Below are positions 1 to 7,954 of a stretch of DNA of 64,000 nt, piece after piece; the stretch's first letter is position 1, and each line of letters begins with the position of its first letter. This DNA comes from Balneola sp. GTDB taxonomy: Bacteria; Bacteroidota; Rhodothermia; Balneolales; Balneolaceae. The position numbers and the translations under genes were made by a program. The stretch covers positions 62,001-126,000 of the forward strand of contig NZMW01000010.1 in assembly GCA_002694685.1 (NCBI GenBank), written 5' to 3'. Under the pieces are notes generated by a model. It was given only the letters and a program-made list of their open reading frames with translations, was not told the origin of the DNA and ran no database searches.

Positions 1-1
1 T

Positions 2-238
2 GGAGGAACTGTTCACAAGTATCAACCCACTGAAAGTGAAATTGAATTTGCCAGAAGTGCTCTTTTTGCCTGCCCAGAAATCCCAGCCTATGCCAGGGTA
101 GATGTAATACTAGATAATGAGGGATATTTAGCGGTTTCAGAATTGGAGCTGGTAGAACCGGAGTTATGGTTCCGGTTGCATCCTGAATCAACGGCGTTGT
201 TGGCAGACGAAGTGATCAAGCGATTGCCAAAATCCTGA
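2..238 (+). CDS. ATP-grasp domain protein, C-terminal fragment
   Basis: Open reading frame entering from the left edge and ending at TGA 236-238, so only the last 78 residues are seen. The fragment has the end of an ATP-grasp fold: the 'ARVDVI' strand followed by 'ELELVEPELWF', the usual metal/ATP-binding Glu region in RimK/glutathione-synthetase-like carboxylate-amine ligases of unknown substrate, and a short tail ending 'KRLPKS'. The N-terminus, substrate domain and start are outside the window, so no reaction can be assigned. It converges with the DUF1499 gene, leaving only 8 bases between the two stops and no obvious terminator. Confidence 0.7.
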   Translation, partial: GGTVHKYQPTESEIEFARSALFACPEIPAYARVDVILDNEGYLAVSELELVEPELWFRLHPESTALLADEVIKRLPKS

Positions 239-246
239 TGAGAATC

Positions 247-987
247 TCAGTTCTGATATTCTTCAAAGTACGCTTTAATGCGTTTCGCATTCACTCCCAG
301 ATCACCCCGTCCTATTCTTGATTTTGAACGCACATCAATTGTACTTCCTGATGCGGCAGTATCTACCCGTATTACTACATCATCAATAAAACCGAACCAG
401 GCTAGTTTTTCAAAAGCCTCAATTCGCCCTTGCTCTCTGTTTTCTCCTACCAGCTTCCAAGGCATTTCACGAGCTGCTTCCAGTGCGCGGTCGTAAGCTT
501 CATCGTAGTTGAGGGCAACTTGCAGTGGTTCTAAGTTCGTATAGAATTCTTTTTGTGCTTCAGCTGTTTCCTCACCTGCATATTCTACCGGATTTGGTGC
601 GTCTTTTCTTAGCGGAGCAATAGCCACAAATTCTGGCGGATTTTCAGTATCTGTAGAAATATCATGTATTGGGGGGTAACCCTGCTGAACTTCACTATAC
701 CAATAACCAATATTTATGATCGCAAGTACAGCTAAAAACATTCCGGCCATTCCGGAAACTGCCATGTTTTGAGTCTTATTCTTCATTCGGAATAAGCCGA
801 TGCCCGCCAATATACCTCCAACTATTGCAGCTCCTGTCCCCCATGGGATAATGCTGAAGCCCGTACTAAAATGCCACCAACCCCACTGATAGCCATAGCC
901 GGAAAGTATAACTGCAAGTCCCCCTGCTATTGAAATACTTGTTCCCCATTTTATAAGACCTGTCCCTTTTTCTGCGGGTTCCGTCAT
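247..987 (-). CDS. DUF1499 family membrane protein
   Basis: A 246-residue protein with three predicted membrane segments in the first ~100 residues (about 11-30, 40-62 and 75-95) and a soluble DUF1499 domain at ~120-244 ('FVAIAPLRKDAP' start, 'IDVRSKSRIGRGDLGVNAKRI' core, the latter a family hallmark). DUF1499 has no established biochemical function; it is common in envelope proteins. The ATG at 985-987 is preceded on the minus strand by an AGGAG-like ribosome site, supporting this start. The gene stands alone, facing the ATP-grasp gene tail to tail. Confidence 0.85.
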   Translation of the reverse strand: MTEPAEKGTGLIKWGTSISIAGGLAVILSGYGYQWGWWHFSTGFSIIPWGTGAAIVGGILAGIGLFRMKNKTQNMAVSGMAGMFLAVLAIINIGYWYSEVQQGYPPIHDISTDTENPPEFVAIAPLRKDAPNPVEYAGEETAEAQKEFYTNLEPLQVALNYDEAYDRALEAAREMPWKLVGENREQGRIEAFEKLAWFGFIDDVVIRVDTAASGSTIDVRSKSRIGRGDLGVNAKRIKAYFEEYQN

Positions 988-1100
988 TTTTTATCTCCTA
1001 TTTTTTAGCTAATGCTCAGTTTTAATACATAAAAAAGGCTCTTAATCGTTCCAGCCGAACCTTTTACTACTCTTTGTTACAGCCGCCAAAATATATAGGC

Positions 1101-1124
1101 AAAAAAAATCCCGCCGAAGCGGGA
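1101..1124 (-). terminator. Rho-independent terminator of the ffh-adk operon
   Basis: Perfect 6-bp stem TCCCGC/GCGGGA (1109-1114, 1119-1124) with a CGAA tetraloop, followed on the minus strand by eight T residues (A run at 1101-1108). It lies 13 bases beyond the adk stop codon, as expected for the end of the leftward operon. Confidence 0.9.
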
Positions 1125-1136
1125 CAATCATTTTAA

Positions 1137-1691
1137 TCAGGAAAGCTGGTCGGTTATCCGCTCGAATATCTCATCAATGGACCCCATACCCTCTATTTTC
1201 TGCACCTTGTTTTGCTTTTGGTAGTGCTTCATAACTGGCTCAGTTTCATCATAATAAACCTTAAGCCTTGTTTTAACTTTCTCTTCTGTATCATCTGAAC
1301 GACCTTCACCTCTGGAGAGAATGCGCTTAATCAACTCTTCTTCCGGAACGGAAAGGAGGATAAAAGCATCGAGCGAATCATTGTTCTTCTCAAGGAAAGC
1401 ATCAAAAGCTTCCGCCTGTACAACTGTTCTCGGAAAGCCATCCAAAATATATCCATCCTGATACTTTTCTTTGGCAAGCTCATCAGCTACCAAGTCTACA
1501 ACGGTTTCATCAGGGACTAGCTCACCGGCGTCAAGAATTGACTTCACTTTAACGCCAAGGGGAGTTTTATTTTTAATTGCCGCCCGAAATATATCCCCGG
1601 TCGAAAGATGAGGGATGTTATACTCGTTTTGCAACAATTTTGCCTGTGTTCCTTTTCCCGCGCCCGGAGGGCCAAACAGAATAATATTCAT
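1137..1691 (-). CDS. adk: Adenylate kinase (short-LID type)
   Basis: Catalyses ATP + AMP = 2 ADP in the cytoplasm. The 184-residue product starts 'MNIILFGPPGAGKGTQ', the P-loop of the family, and carries the AMP-binding 'STGDIFRA' and 'DGFPRT' motifs and a short LID ('GRSDDTEE') without the zinc-binding cysteines. The reading frame is open 18 codons further upstream, but the family-typical N-terminus and P-loop position select the ATG at 1691. It is the last gene of the leftward ffh-rpsP-rimM-trmD-rplS-adk run, 111 bases after rplS, and is followed by a clear terminator. Confidence 0.95.
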   Translation of the reverse strand: MNIILFGPPGAGKGTQAKLLQNEYNIPHLSTGDIFRAAIKNKTPLGVKVKSILDAGELVPDETVVDLVADELAKEKYQDGYILDGFPRTVVQAEAFDAFLEKNNDSLDAFILLSVPEEELIKRILSRGEGRSDDTEEKVKTRLKVYYDETEPVMKHYQKQNKVQKIEGMGSIDEIFERITDQLS

Positions 1692-1802
1692 TCTTAAAAA
1701 AGCTTGGTTATCAATTATAAATAATTTACTTAGGCTAACAGACAATCATCCCAAGGCTTCAATGAAGCCAGTAGATTGCCTGCAATCAGCCGGTAAAAGT
1801 AT

Positions 1803-2153
1803 TTACTTCTTAACTTCTTTGTCTTTAATACGAGCTGCTTTACCACGAAGGTCGCGCAGATAGAATAATTTAGAACGTCTTACTTTTCCTTTTTTCTTCA
1901 CTTCAATTTGAGCGATGAAAGGAGAGTTCAGTGGGAAAACACGCTCTACACCAACATTACTACTGATTTTTCTTACAGTGAATGTTTTGTTAGGGCCGCT
2001 TCCACGCTCAGAAAGCACAACGCCTTCATATTGCTGAATACGTTCTTTTTCACCTTCTCGTACACGGTAATGTACGTTTACTGTATCTCCGGCAGTAAAC
2101 TGAGGAATGTCCTCATTTATCAGGCTTTGCTCTACAAGTTTTAACTTATCCAT
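1803..2153 (-). CDS. rplS: 50S ribosomal protein bL19
   Basis: A 116-residue bL19, a large-subunit protein at the interface with the small subunit. Recognisable stretches are '[18 protein letters not shown]', '[10 protein letters not shown]', '[18 protein letters not shown]' and the basic C-terminus '[17 protein letters not shown]'. The frame extends seven codons upstream, but the family begins at 'MDKLKLVEQ', so ATG 2153 is chosen. It follows trmD by 39 bases in the conserved rpsP-rimM-trmD-rplS order, which couples ribosomal proteins with ribosome maturation and tRNA modification. Confidence 0.96.
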   Translation of the reverse strand: MDKLKLVEQSLINEDIPQFTAGDTVNVHYRVREGEKERIQQYEGVVLSERGSGPNKTFTVRKISSNVGVERVFPLNSPFIAQIEVKKKGKVRRSKLFYLRDLRGKAARIKDKEVKK

Positions 2154-2192
2154 GATTTCTAAATTTAACCCCAACCGCTGTTGAGATTGTTA

Positions 2193-2888
2193 TTAATGTT
2201 CTTTCTTAAATTTTTCGTACAAATCTTTTCTTCGTTCTTTAGTCCGTTTTTCTGACTGCTCCTGTTTCCAGTTTTCCACTTTCTTGTGGTCTCCGGAAAG
2301 CAACACATCAGGAACTTTTAATCCTTTGAATTCTGCCGGACGCGTATAAACCGGACCTTCCAGCAGTCCATCCTGAAATGAATCATTTAATGCGCTTCCT
2401 GCATCTCCCAACACACCGGGGAGTAGTCGCACAATGGCATCTGTTATCACCATTGCCGGGAGTTCGCCTCCTGAAAGCACATAATCACCAATGGAAAACT
2501 CTTTGGTAATGAGTTCATCTCGTATGCGCTGATCAACGCCTTTATAATGCCCGCATAGAATGATGATGTTTTCTTTGAGTGATAATGCATTTGCATCAGC
2601 CTGTTCAAAAACTTCACCATCGGGTGCAGTGAAAATGAGTTCATCATAATCACGTTCGGACTGGAGCTTTTCTATACAGCTAAAAATTGGCTGCGGAGTT
2701 AACACCATTCCGGGCTCGCCTCCGTAAGGGTAATCATCTATTTTTTTGTGCTTGTCTTCGGTGTAATCCCGAAGGTCGTGCACATGTATTTCAACCTGTT
2801 CTTTATCAACAGCCCGTTTCACAATACTGTGATTAAGCGGTCCATCCAATAAAGCAGGAACAGCGGATATGATATCAATTCTCATCAT
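2193..2888 (-). CDS. trmD: tRNA (guanine-N1)-methyltransferase TrmD
   Basis: SAM-dependent methylation of G37 in tRNAs. The 231-residue product carries the SPOUT trefoil-knot motifs, including '[12 protein letters not shown]', '[13 protein letters not shown]' and '[15 protein letters not shown]', and the C-terminal domain around '[11 protein letters not shown]'. Two consecutive ATGs are available; the outer one (2888) gives the classic ATGA overlap with the rimM stop and the inner (2885) gives the usual 'MRIDII' start. The overlap implies translational coupling with rimM. Confidence 0.96.
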   Translation of the reverse strand: MMRIDIISAVPALLDGPLNHSIVKRAVDKEQVEIHVHDLRDYTEDKHKKIDDYPYGGEPGMVLTPQPIFSCIEKLQSERDYDELIFTAPDGEVFEQADANALSLKENIIILCGHYKGVDQRIRDELITKEFSIGDYVLSGGELPAMVITDAIVRLLPGVLGDAGSALNDSFQDGLLEGPVYTRPAEFKGLKVPDVLLSGDHKKVENWKQEQSEKRTKERRKDLYEKFKKEH

Positions 2889-3421
2889 ATACCCTCCAGT
2901 TCATCCAGGTTTTGGCAATAGATATTACCATCGCGGGTTTCTTTCACAAAATGATCAATGTATGGAATTAACCGGCTTCCCGAAGTAGTAGCTACTACTA
3001 ATATGGGGTGAGCCGGGTTGTTCATCACATCAACCACCAGTCCTATCGATTCTTCATCATCATAAACTTCATGATCTATGAGTGAATCTTCAGACTCTTC
3101 TTCCGCACTAACAAATGGCTCAGCATCTTCTGTTTCCAGAAAAATACTTTTCCCTTTTAGTGCTTCAGCGCCTGTGCGATCAGCGATATGGTCAAATTGT
3201 ACAAAGAACGAAATCTTGTTTCTTTTTCCTTCAACCCGCATATCAATAATGCGGGCAGGATAAAAGTCGCCACGTTCATTCCGCAAATACACAAGCTTTA
3301 GTGTCTCCACCTTTTGTGGATCATCGACATCAAAGAAAACTTTGACCTCGCCTTCAAGTCCATGGGAGCGTTCTACATGCCCCACCTGAACAAAGCCCGG
3401 TGTATTGGCGTCCTGATTCAT
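2885..3421 (-). CDS. rimM: Ribosome maturation factor RimM
   Basis: 16S processing factor that binds uS19 and matures the 30S head. The 178-residue product has the N-terminal RimM barrel ('[17 protein letters not shown]', ~12-30) and a C-terminal PRC-barrel ('[22 protein letters not shown]', ~114 on) ending with 'IPYIDHFVK'. An acidic linker with several Glu/Ser residues lies between the two barrels (~103-112). It sits 17 bases downstream of rpsP and overlaps trmD. Confidence 0.95.
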   Translation of the reverse strand: MNQDANTPGFVQVGHVERSHGLEGEVKVFFDVDDPQKVETLKLVYLRNERGDFYPARIIDMRVEGKRNKISFFVQFDHIADRTGAEALKGKSIFLETEDAEPFVSAEEESEDSLIDHEVYDDEESIGLVVDVMNNPAHPILVVATTSGSRLIPYIDHFVKETRDGNIYCQNLDELEGI

Positions 3422-3438
3422 CGGCGCCGGATATTAAA

Positions 3439-4377
3439 TTATCCTTCTTGTTTACTTTCCCAGGCACGCTGAACCGTTACACGGTCTTCGTCTTCTGGTA
3501 CAAATCCTTTGAGGTCTGCAAGGTCAGTACTATCGATGTGATCAATAGCTTCTTTTGCAGTCATGTCCGTAGAAACTTGTCCTGATGTTTCTTCAGCTTC
3601 TTCTTCAGCTGGTTCTTCATCTTTGGTTTCTTCTTCGGACTCTTCAGCTTCCTCAGCTTTTTCTTCCTCAGGCTCGTCAGCAGATTCTTCTTCGGAATCT
3701 TCTTCTTCAGCAGGAGCTTCTTCTTTGGCTTCTGTTTCTTCTTCAGCCTCATCAGCAGCCGACTCTTCCTCAGCTTCCGCTTCAGTTGTATCTTCTGCTT
3801 CGGTTTCAGCTACTTCTTCTTTTGCTTCTTCAGAAGAATCATCAGAGTCAGCTTTTTCTAGCGCTTCTTCAATTTTATCTGCTTCTGACTTCGGAGCGTC
3901 ATCTTCCTTTTCTTCGGCTTCAGCAGCAGCTTTTTCTGCTTCTACTTCAGCAGCAGCTTGTTTCGCTTTCTTCTGAAGTTGCTCCTTGTATTCTCTTTCT
4001 TCAGCTGCAAGTACTTCTTTGTAATCTGCTTTACGGCTGGAAGCGTCTTCTTTTTTAGAATCTCTGTATTCTTTCCACTCAGCCAGAGCTGCTTCAACTT
4101 CTTCTTCGCTCTTGCCCCAGTTGATGAGGTGGCGCTTATAAAGAATGCCTTCGTGGCGAAGGATTTTGCGTACAGTATCGGTAGGCTGTGCACCGGAATC
4201 TAACCAGTAAAGAATACGCTCTTCGTTTATAACTACTTCTTTTTTCTCGGTTACGTTGTCATAACGTCCAACCTGCTCAACAATACGGCCATCGCGGGCT
4301 TCATGTCTTTCGGCTACTACAATATGCCAGATCGGTCGTTTCTTACGTCCTTTGCGTTGTAATCTGATTCTTAACAA
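3439..4377 (-). CDS. rpsP: 30S ribosomal protein bS16 with long acidic C-terminal extension
   Basis: The first ~85 residues are a normal bS16 ('MLRIRLQRKGRKKRPIWHIV', 'DGRIVEQVGRYDN', 'GAQPTDTVRKIL'), a small-subunit assembly protein. The usual family length is 80-110 residues, but this protein continues to 312. Residues ~85-150 look helical and charged, ~150-268 are almost wholly Glu/Ala/Asp/Ser, and the last ~43 residues return to an ordered-looking sequence ending 'EDEDRVTVQRAWESKQEG'. Long bS16 tails occur in Bacteroidota relatives; the function of the tail is unknown. Forty bases separate it from ffh upstream, in the same operon. Confidence 0.95.
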   Translation of the reverse strand: MLRIRLQRKGRKKRPIWHIVVAERHEARDGRIVEQVGRYDNVTEKKEVVINEERILYWLDSGAQPTDTVRKILRHEGILYKRHLINWGKSEEEVEAALAEWKEYRDSKKEDASSRKADYKEVLAAEEREYKEQLQKKAKQAAAEVEAEKAAAEAEEKEDDAPKSEADKIEEALEKADSDDSSEEAKEEVAETEAEDTTEAEAEEESAADEAEEETEAKEEAPAEEEDSEEESADEPEEEKAEEAEESEEETKDEEPAEEEAEETSGQVSTDMTAKEAIDHIDSTDLADLKGFVPEDEDRVTVQRAWESKQEG

Positions 4378-4416
4378 TGATGTTCTCCAATTATGTGTGT
4401 TTGATTATATAATTTC

Positions 4417-5757
4417 TTATCGGCCAATAGGCAGATTTTTCAGTCCTTGAAGAGCACGTCCGGCTTTACCCATTTTTGACATGGTCTTCATCATTTTTTT
4501 CATTTGATCGAACTGCTTCATGAGTTGATTGATCTCACGAACTGTGGTGCCAGATCCTTTTGCTATACGTCGTCTTCGACTTCCATTTAATAGCTCAGGT
4601 TCCTGGCGCTCCTCCGGCGTCATTGATAAGATTATAGCTTCAATCGGTTTGAATGCATCATCATCGATTTCGGTATCATCCAATGCTTTGCTGGCGCCGG
4701 GTATCATAGATACGAGATCAGAAAAGTCTCCCATTTTCTTGATCTTTTGAATTTGCTCGAGAAAGTCGTTCAGGTCGAATTTATCAGACCGTATTTTCTT
4801 TTGAAGTTTTTCAGCTTCTTTCTCGTCAAATTCTTTTTGAGCTTTTTCAACAAACGATACCACATCTCCCATGCCCAGAATACGCTGAGCCATTCGGTCG
4901 GGATAAAAAGGAGAGAGAGCTTCCAGCTTTTCGCCGGTACTCACAAATTTGATGGGCTTATTTACAACGGACTTGATAGATAGTGCAGCACCACCGCGGG
5001 TGTCACCATCCAGCTTGGTTAAAACCACGCCGTCGTAATTAATGCGTTCGTTAAATTCTTTGGCTGTATTAACAGCATCCTGTCCGGTCATAGAATCGAC
5101 TACAAACAGAATCTCATGAGGATTAACGGCTTTTTTAATTTCCGCTACCTCGTTCATCATCTCCTCATCTACATGTAAACGACCCGCGGTATCAATGATA
5201 ACCGTATCGAGTGCCAAACTTTTAGCCATGGAAACGGCTTCTTTGGCAACACGAACTGCATCTTTCTGCTCGATGGAATACACCGGAACATCAATTTGCG
5301 AAGCGAGTGTCTTAAGCTGGTCTACAGCAGCAGGGCGATAAACATCGGCGGCAGCAAGAAGAGGATTCCTTTTATGCTCCTGCTTTAAGTGTCGGGCTAA
5401 CTTACCAACAAAGGTTGTTTTACCCGAACCCTGAAGTCCGGCTATAAGAATTACTGTAGGGGGAGTTTGAGCCAGTGCGATATCGGCCTTTTCGCCACCA
5501 AATGTTTCAACCAGCTTATCGAACACAATTTTTGTGAACTGTTGGCCGGGATTAACACTGGTGAGTACATCGGAACCGAGCACCTGCTCTTTTACATCTT
5601 CGGTAAACTGGCGGGCAACCTCATAGTTAACATCAGCATCCAATAACGCGCGGCGAATTTCACGGACAGTCTCCGCTATATTCACATCGGTGATTCGAGC
5701 TTCTCCTTTCAGTGACTGAAAGGCTTTATCTAATTTTGAGGATAAATCTTCAAACAT
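4417..5757 (-). CDS. ffh: Signal recognition particle GTPase Ffh/SRP54
   Basis: Recognises signal peptides of nascent chains together with 4.5S RNA and delivers them to FtsY. The 446-residue protein has the N domain (1-~95), the G domain with P-loop 'GLQGSGKTT' (~107), 'DTAGRLHVDEEM', 'TKLDGDTRGG' and 'KFVSTGEKLE', and a Met-rich M domain ('MMKTMSKMGKAGRALQGLK') with the RNA-binding 'RRRRIAKGSGT' helix. Length is normal. It is the first gene of the leftward operon and has a recognisable promoter 40-70 bases upstream. Confidence 0.97.
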   Translation of the reverse strand: MFEDLSSKLDKAFQSLKGEARITDVNIAETVREIRRALLDADVNYEVARQFTEDVKEQVLGSDVLTSVNPGQQFTKIVFDKLVETFGGEKADIALAQTPPTVILIAGLQGSGKTTFVGKLARHLKQEHKRNPLLAAADVYRPAAVDQLKTLASQIDVPVYSIEQKDAVRVAKEAVSMAKSLALDTVIIDTAGRLHVDEEMMNEVAEIKKAVNPHEILFVVDSMTGQDAVNTAKEFNERINYDGVVLTKLDGDTRGGAALSIKSVVNKPIKFVSTGEKLEALSPFYPDRMAQRILGMGDVVSFVEKAQKEFDEKEAEKLQKKIRSDKFDLNDFLEQIQKIKKMGDFSDLVSMIPGASKALDDTEIDDDAFKPIEAIILSMTPEERQEPELLNGSRRRRIAKGSGTTVREINQLMKQFDQMKKMMKTMSKMGKAGRALQGLKNLPIGR

Positions 5758-5789
5758 TGTATTAACTGATTTTTCTCCGCCAATTACAG

Positions 5790-5841
5790 AGCCTGTAAAA
5801 ATACGGCATCTTTACAGGCTTATCAACAGTAATGTGGATAA
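5790..5841 (-). promoter_or_regulatory. ffh operon promoter with palindrome and paired DnaA-box-like sites
   Basis: On the minus strand, TTGATA (5826-5821) and TATTTT (5803-5798) are separated by 17 bases, a -35/-10-like pair that also approximates the Bacteroidota TTG-N20-TAnnTTTG layout, although the last box base is A. A perfect 10-bp inverted repeat AGCCTGTAAA/TTTACAGGCT (5790-5799, 5811-5820) straddles the -10. Two 9-mers matching DnaA boxes, TTATCAACA (5820-5828, plus) and TTATCCACA (5833-5841, minus), lie head to head, the first covering the -35. The sequence signals are direct; regulation by a repressor or DnaA is inference. Confidence 0.55.
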
Positions 5842-5859
5842 TTATTTTAATTGGTCTTT

Positions 5860-6185
5860 GAGGGGTGAAAGTTGGTCGGGTGATAGTTGATTTAGCTGCT
5901 CAACTTTTCCGGTGTTTGGCTACCTAAAGCCATCAGAGGCTGAGCCTAGCAAACTGGTTCCTTAGCAGAACTCATCTTCATCTGACGACTGTAGCTCGTC
6001 CGATGAATTTACAGGGCTTTCTCCACTGCTTCATTCGTCAGACCGCTCAGGCATTGTCTTCTAATTATCAAACTTCCCGAAGCGGTTGGACGAAGCACAC
6101 TTAGTTCAAGCGTCCGCTTGGACAAGCCTTTTTAGACACAAGCATGCTTAGCTTAAACCAACAGTGCATAAGTGGACACTTGTGC
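5860..6185. repeat. Intergenic palindromic repeat element, copy A
   Basis: Gene-free stretch between ffh and the DUF4398 lipoprotein, packed with hairpins: unit 1 at 5979-6005 (CATCTGACGA / TCGTCCGATG, 7-base loop), unit 2 at 6034-6094 (14-base arms TTCGTCAGACCGCT / AGCGGTTGGACGAA, two mismatches), unit 3 at 6104-6123 (GTTCAAGCG / CGCTTGGAC), and a related hairpin at 6166-6185. The same three units recur in a different order at 7700-7851. A left flank at 5860-5890 resembles the left arm of copy B. No coding sequence is seen here. Confidence 0.8.
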
Positions 6186-6308
6186 TATTTGTGAGAAACC
6201 CTAGGTTGGTTAAACCCCATTACCCCATCCTCCTTCCAATTCTCGGGAACAAATCTATCCCTTCCTTATTTAACTGTTTGAAATCTCTTCAAACAAATAT
6301 CGAAGGTC

Positions 6309-6677
6309 ATGAGAAAGTTAACTCTTATTGTTCCCTTAGCGGTACTTATTAGTGCCTGCGCAAGTACCAAACCCCCAAATGAAAAGCTTACCCAAGTTGA
6401 GGCATCCATTCAGCAAGCCGAACAAGTTGGTGCTGAAAATTATGCTCCGCTTGAAATCCGTGAAGCCCGAAAGAAATTGAACAAGGCTAGAGAGTTGGTC
6501 GGTAAAGAAAAGTATGAGAAAGCAAAACGCTCAGCCGATCGCGCTATGGTGGATGCAGAACTCGCCCAAATGAAATCCTTATCTGAAAAAGCACAAAAAG
6601 CGGTCAGAGAACTCCGGGAAAGTATTCGGGTGCTAAAAGAGGAAATTCAGAATAACATAGACAAAGAGAGAGACTAA
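6309..6677 (+). CDS. DUF4398 lipoprotein
   Basis: A 122-residue envelope protein with a lipoprotein signal peptide (lipobox ISAC, Cys17) followed by an all-helical DUF4398-type domain: a TPR-like pair 'APLEIREARKKLNKARELV' / 'EKYEKAKRSADRAMVDAELA' and a C-terminal coiled coil rich in Arg, Glu and Lys. The family is periplasmic and frequently sits beside OmpA-like proteins, as here: the next gene starts 2 bases after its stop and carries a similar helical region plus an OmpA domain. The pair is probably one transcription unit that links outer membrane and peptidoglycan (inference). Confidence 0.8.
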   Translation: MRKLTLIVPLAVLISACASTKPPNEKLTQVEASIQQAEQVGAENYAPLEIREARKKLNKARELVGKEKYEKAKRSADRAMVDAELAQMKSLSEKAQKAVRELRESIRVLKEEIQNNIDKERD

Positions 6678-6679
6678 CC

Positions 6680-7567
6680 ATGAAATTCTTTTCACTCAAA
6701 ATACCCCTATTAAGTATTGTTGTTACCGCCCTGCTAATTGGTTGCGGTGGACCACCTCAGAATAATCCTCTCCTTATGGAAGCAGAAAACTCATACAACC
6801 AAGCCGAAAATGATTCTCTTGTTGTGTTGAAAGCTCCCGTAGCTTTAAAAGAAGCGGAAGAAGCCCTTGAACAAAGCCAGCAAATTTGGAAAGAGGAAGG
6901 TGAAGACAAAGCCACATTGGTTGAACACTACGCTTACATCGCCCAGCAAAAAACGAAAGTCGCCAGGGAAACCGCAAAATTAAATGCCGCTCAGGATGAA
7001 GTGGAACAAGCAGAAGCCGAGCGTAAGCAAGTACTCATAGAAGCCCGAAAGGCAGAGGCTATTGCAGCAGAGCGCAGGGCGGAAAATGCACTCGAGCAAG
7101 TAAAGAAAGAACGTGCTGAAGCGGAAAAAGCTCGTCAGGAAGCCAGTGAATTAGCCAGTCGCCTTTCAGAAATGGAGGCTCGACAAAGTGAGCGAGGCAT
7201 GGTTCTTACTCTTGGTGATGTACTTTTTGATTTCAACAGCTCGAACCTAAAAGCCGGAGCTAATAAAGTTGTGAATGAGTTGGCGAACTTCCTTAAAGAA
7301 TATCCTCAGCGTTCTATTCAAATTGAAGGATTTACCGATAGTGTTGGGTCAGCCGAGTACAACAAGAATTTATCTCAGCGCAGGGCTGATGCATTACAGG
7401 ACGCCTTGGTAAACGCAGGAATTTCCAGCCGAAGAATTGAAACCATTGGCTATGGAGAAGAATACCCGGTAGCTACAAATATGAATGAAGCCGGCAGACA
7501 ACAAAATCGCCGGGTAGAGGTTATTATATCTAACGAGAATGGAGTAGTTACGCAACGTACGCAATAA
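6680..7567 (+). CDS. OmpA-family peptidoglycan-binding lipoprotein with DUF4398-like helices
   Basis: The 295-residue protein has a lipobox (LIGC, Cys22), helical DUF4398-like repeats at ~30-110, a long Glu/Ala/Arg coiled coil at ~110-175 and an OmpA C-terminal domain at ~178-285 ('GDVLFDFNSSNLK', 'IEGFTDSVGSAEYNKNLSQRRA', 'GYGEEYPVATN', 'NRRVEVII'). OmpA domains bind diaminopimelate in peptidoglycan non-covalently; the lipid anchor and coiled coil would make this a periplasm-spanning tether. It follows the DUF4398 lipoprotein by 2 bases and is ended by a clear terminator. Confidence 0.9.
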   Translation: MKFFSLKIPLLSIVVTALLIGCGGPPQNNPLLMEAENSYNQAENDSLVVLKAPVALKEAEEALEQSQQIWKEEGEDKATLVEHYAYIAQQKTKVARETAKLNAAQDEVEQAEAERKQVLIEARKAEAIAAERRAENALEQVKKERAEAEKARQEASELASRLSEMEARQSERGMVLTLGDVLFDFNSSNLKAGANKVVNELANFLKEYPQRSIQIEGFTDSVGSAEYNKNLSQRRADALQDALVNAGISSRRIETIGYGEEYPVATNMNEAGRQQNRRVEVIISNENGVVTQRTQ

Positions 7568-7587
7568 CTCCATACTCGAAGAGAGAC

Positions 7588-7621
7588 AGGGCGGAAGGTT
7601 GATCACTTTCGCCCTTTTTTT
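7588..7621 (+). terminator. Rho-independent terminator after the OmpA-like gene
   Basis: AGGGCG and CGCCCT arms (with a few extra pairs) around a 15-20 base loop, followed by a run of seven or more T residues, 21 bases after the stop of the OmpA-like lipoprotein. Confidence 0.8.
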
Positions 7622-7630
7622 ATGTTGATG

Positions 7631-7890
7631 AATGAGGGTTGAAAGTTAATAAGGTGACTTGGCCTTGAAACTATCCTCTTGATCTTACCCACCCACCTAG
7701 TTCAAGCGTCCGCTTGGACCAACCAAACTCATCTGACGACTACAGTTCGTCCGATGAATTTTTACGCATCGTATTTTTCATACCCTCTCATTCGTCAGAC
7801 CGCTAAAACATGCTCTCCTGATAAAACAGCTTGCCAAAGCGGTCGGACGAAACTTACTTATGTCACCCGCCTCAACTTTCAACTCTCATT
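7631..7890. repeat. Intergenic palindromic repeat element, copy B
   Basis: A 260-base element bounded by long imperfect inverted arms (7631-7658 and 7862-7890, sharing GAGGGTTGAAAGTT-like and GGTGAC blocks). Inside are the same three hairpins as copy A but with unit 3 moved in front: unit 3 at 7700-7719, unit 1 at 7730-7756, unit 2 at 7791-7804 / 7838-7851. Stem positions are kept while the unit 1 loop appears inverted (CTGTAGC in A, CTACAGT in B). It occupies most of the space upstream of the sigma factor and probably carries or flanks its promoter. Confidence 0.8.
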
Positions 7891-7954
7891 TATCACCTAT
7901 CAACTTTCATTTCTTTTAAAACTATCTTCCGGCTTTCCTCGTCTTTACTTCAGA

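Noticed and set aside
3561-4203. Several long open frames opposite rpsP, including a Ser-rich and a Leu-rich one
   Set aside because: They are antisense shadows of the Glu/Ala-rich rpsP tail and have no start context or family likeness.
5820-5841. Origin-like double DnaA box upstream of ffh
   Set aside because: Just two boxes inside a promoter; better read as regulatory sites than as an origin.
5860-7890. CRISPR-like array of repeats
   Set aside because: The repeated units are palindromes in two copies with different order and no regular spacers.
7679-7954. Open frame extending the sigma factor ~92 codons upstream
   Set aside because: This part translates repeat element B; its peptide has no sigma-like sequence and the family starts near the ATG at 7955 or 7979.
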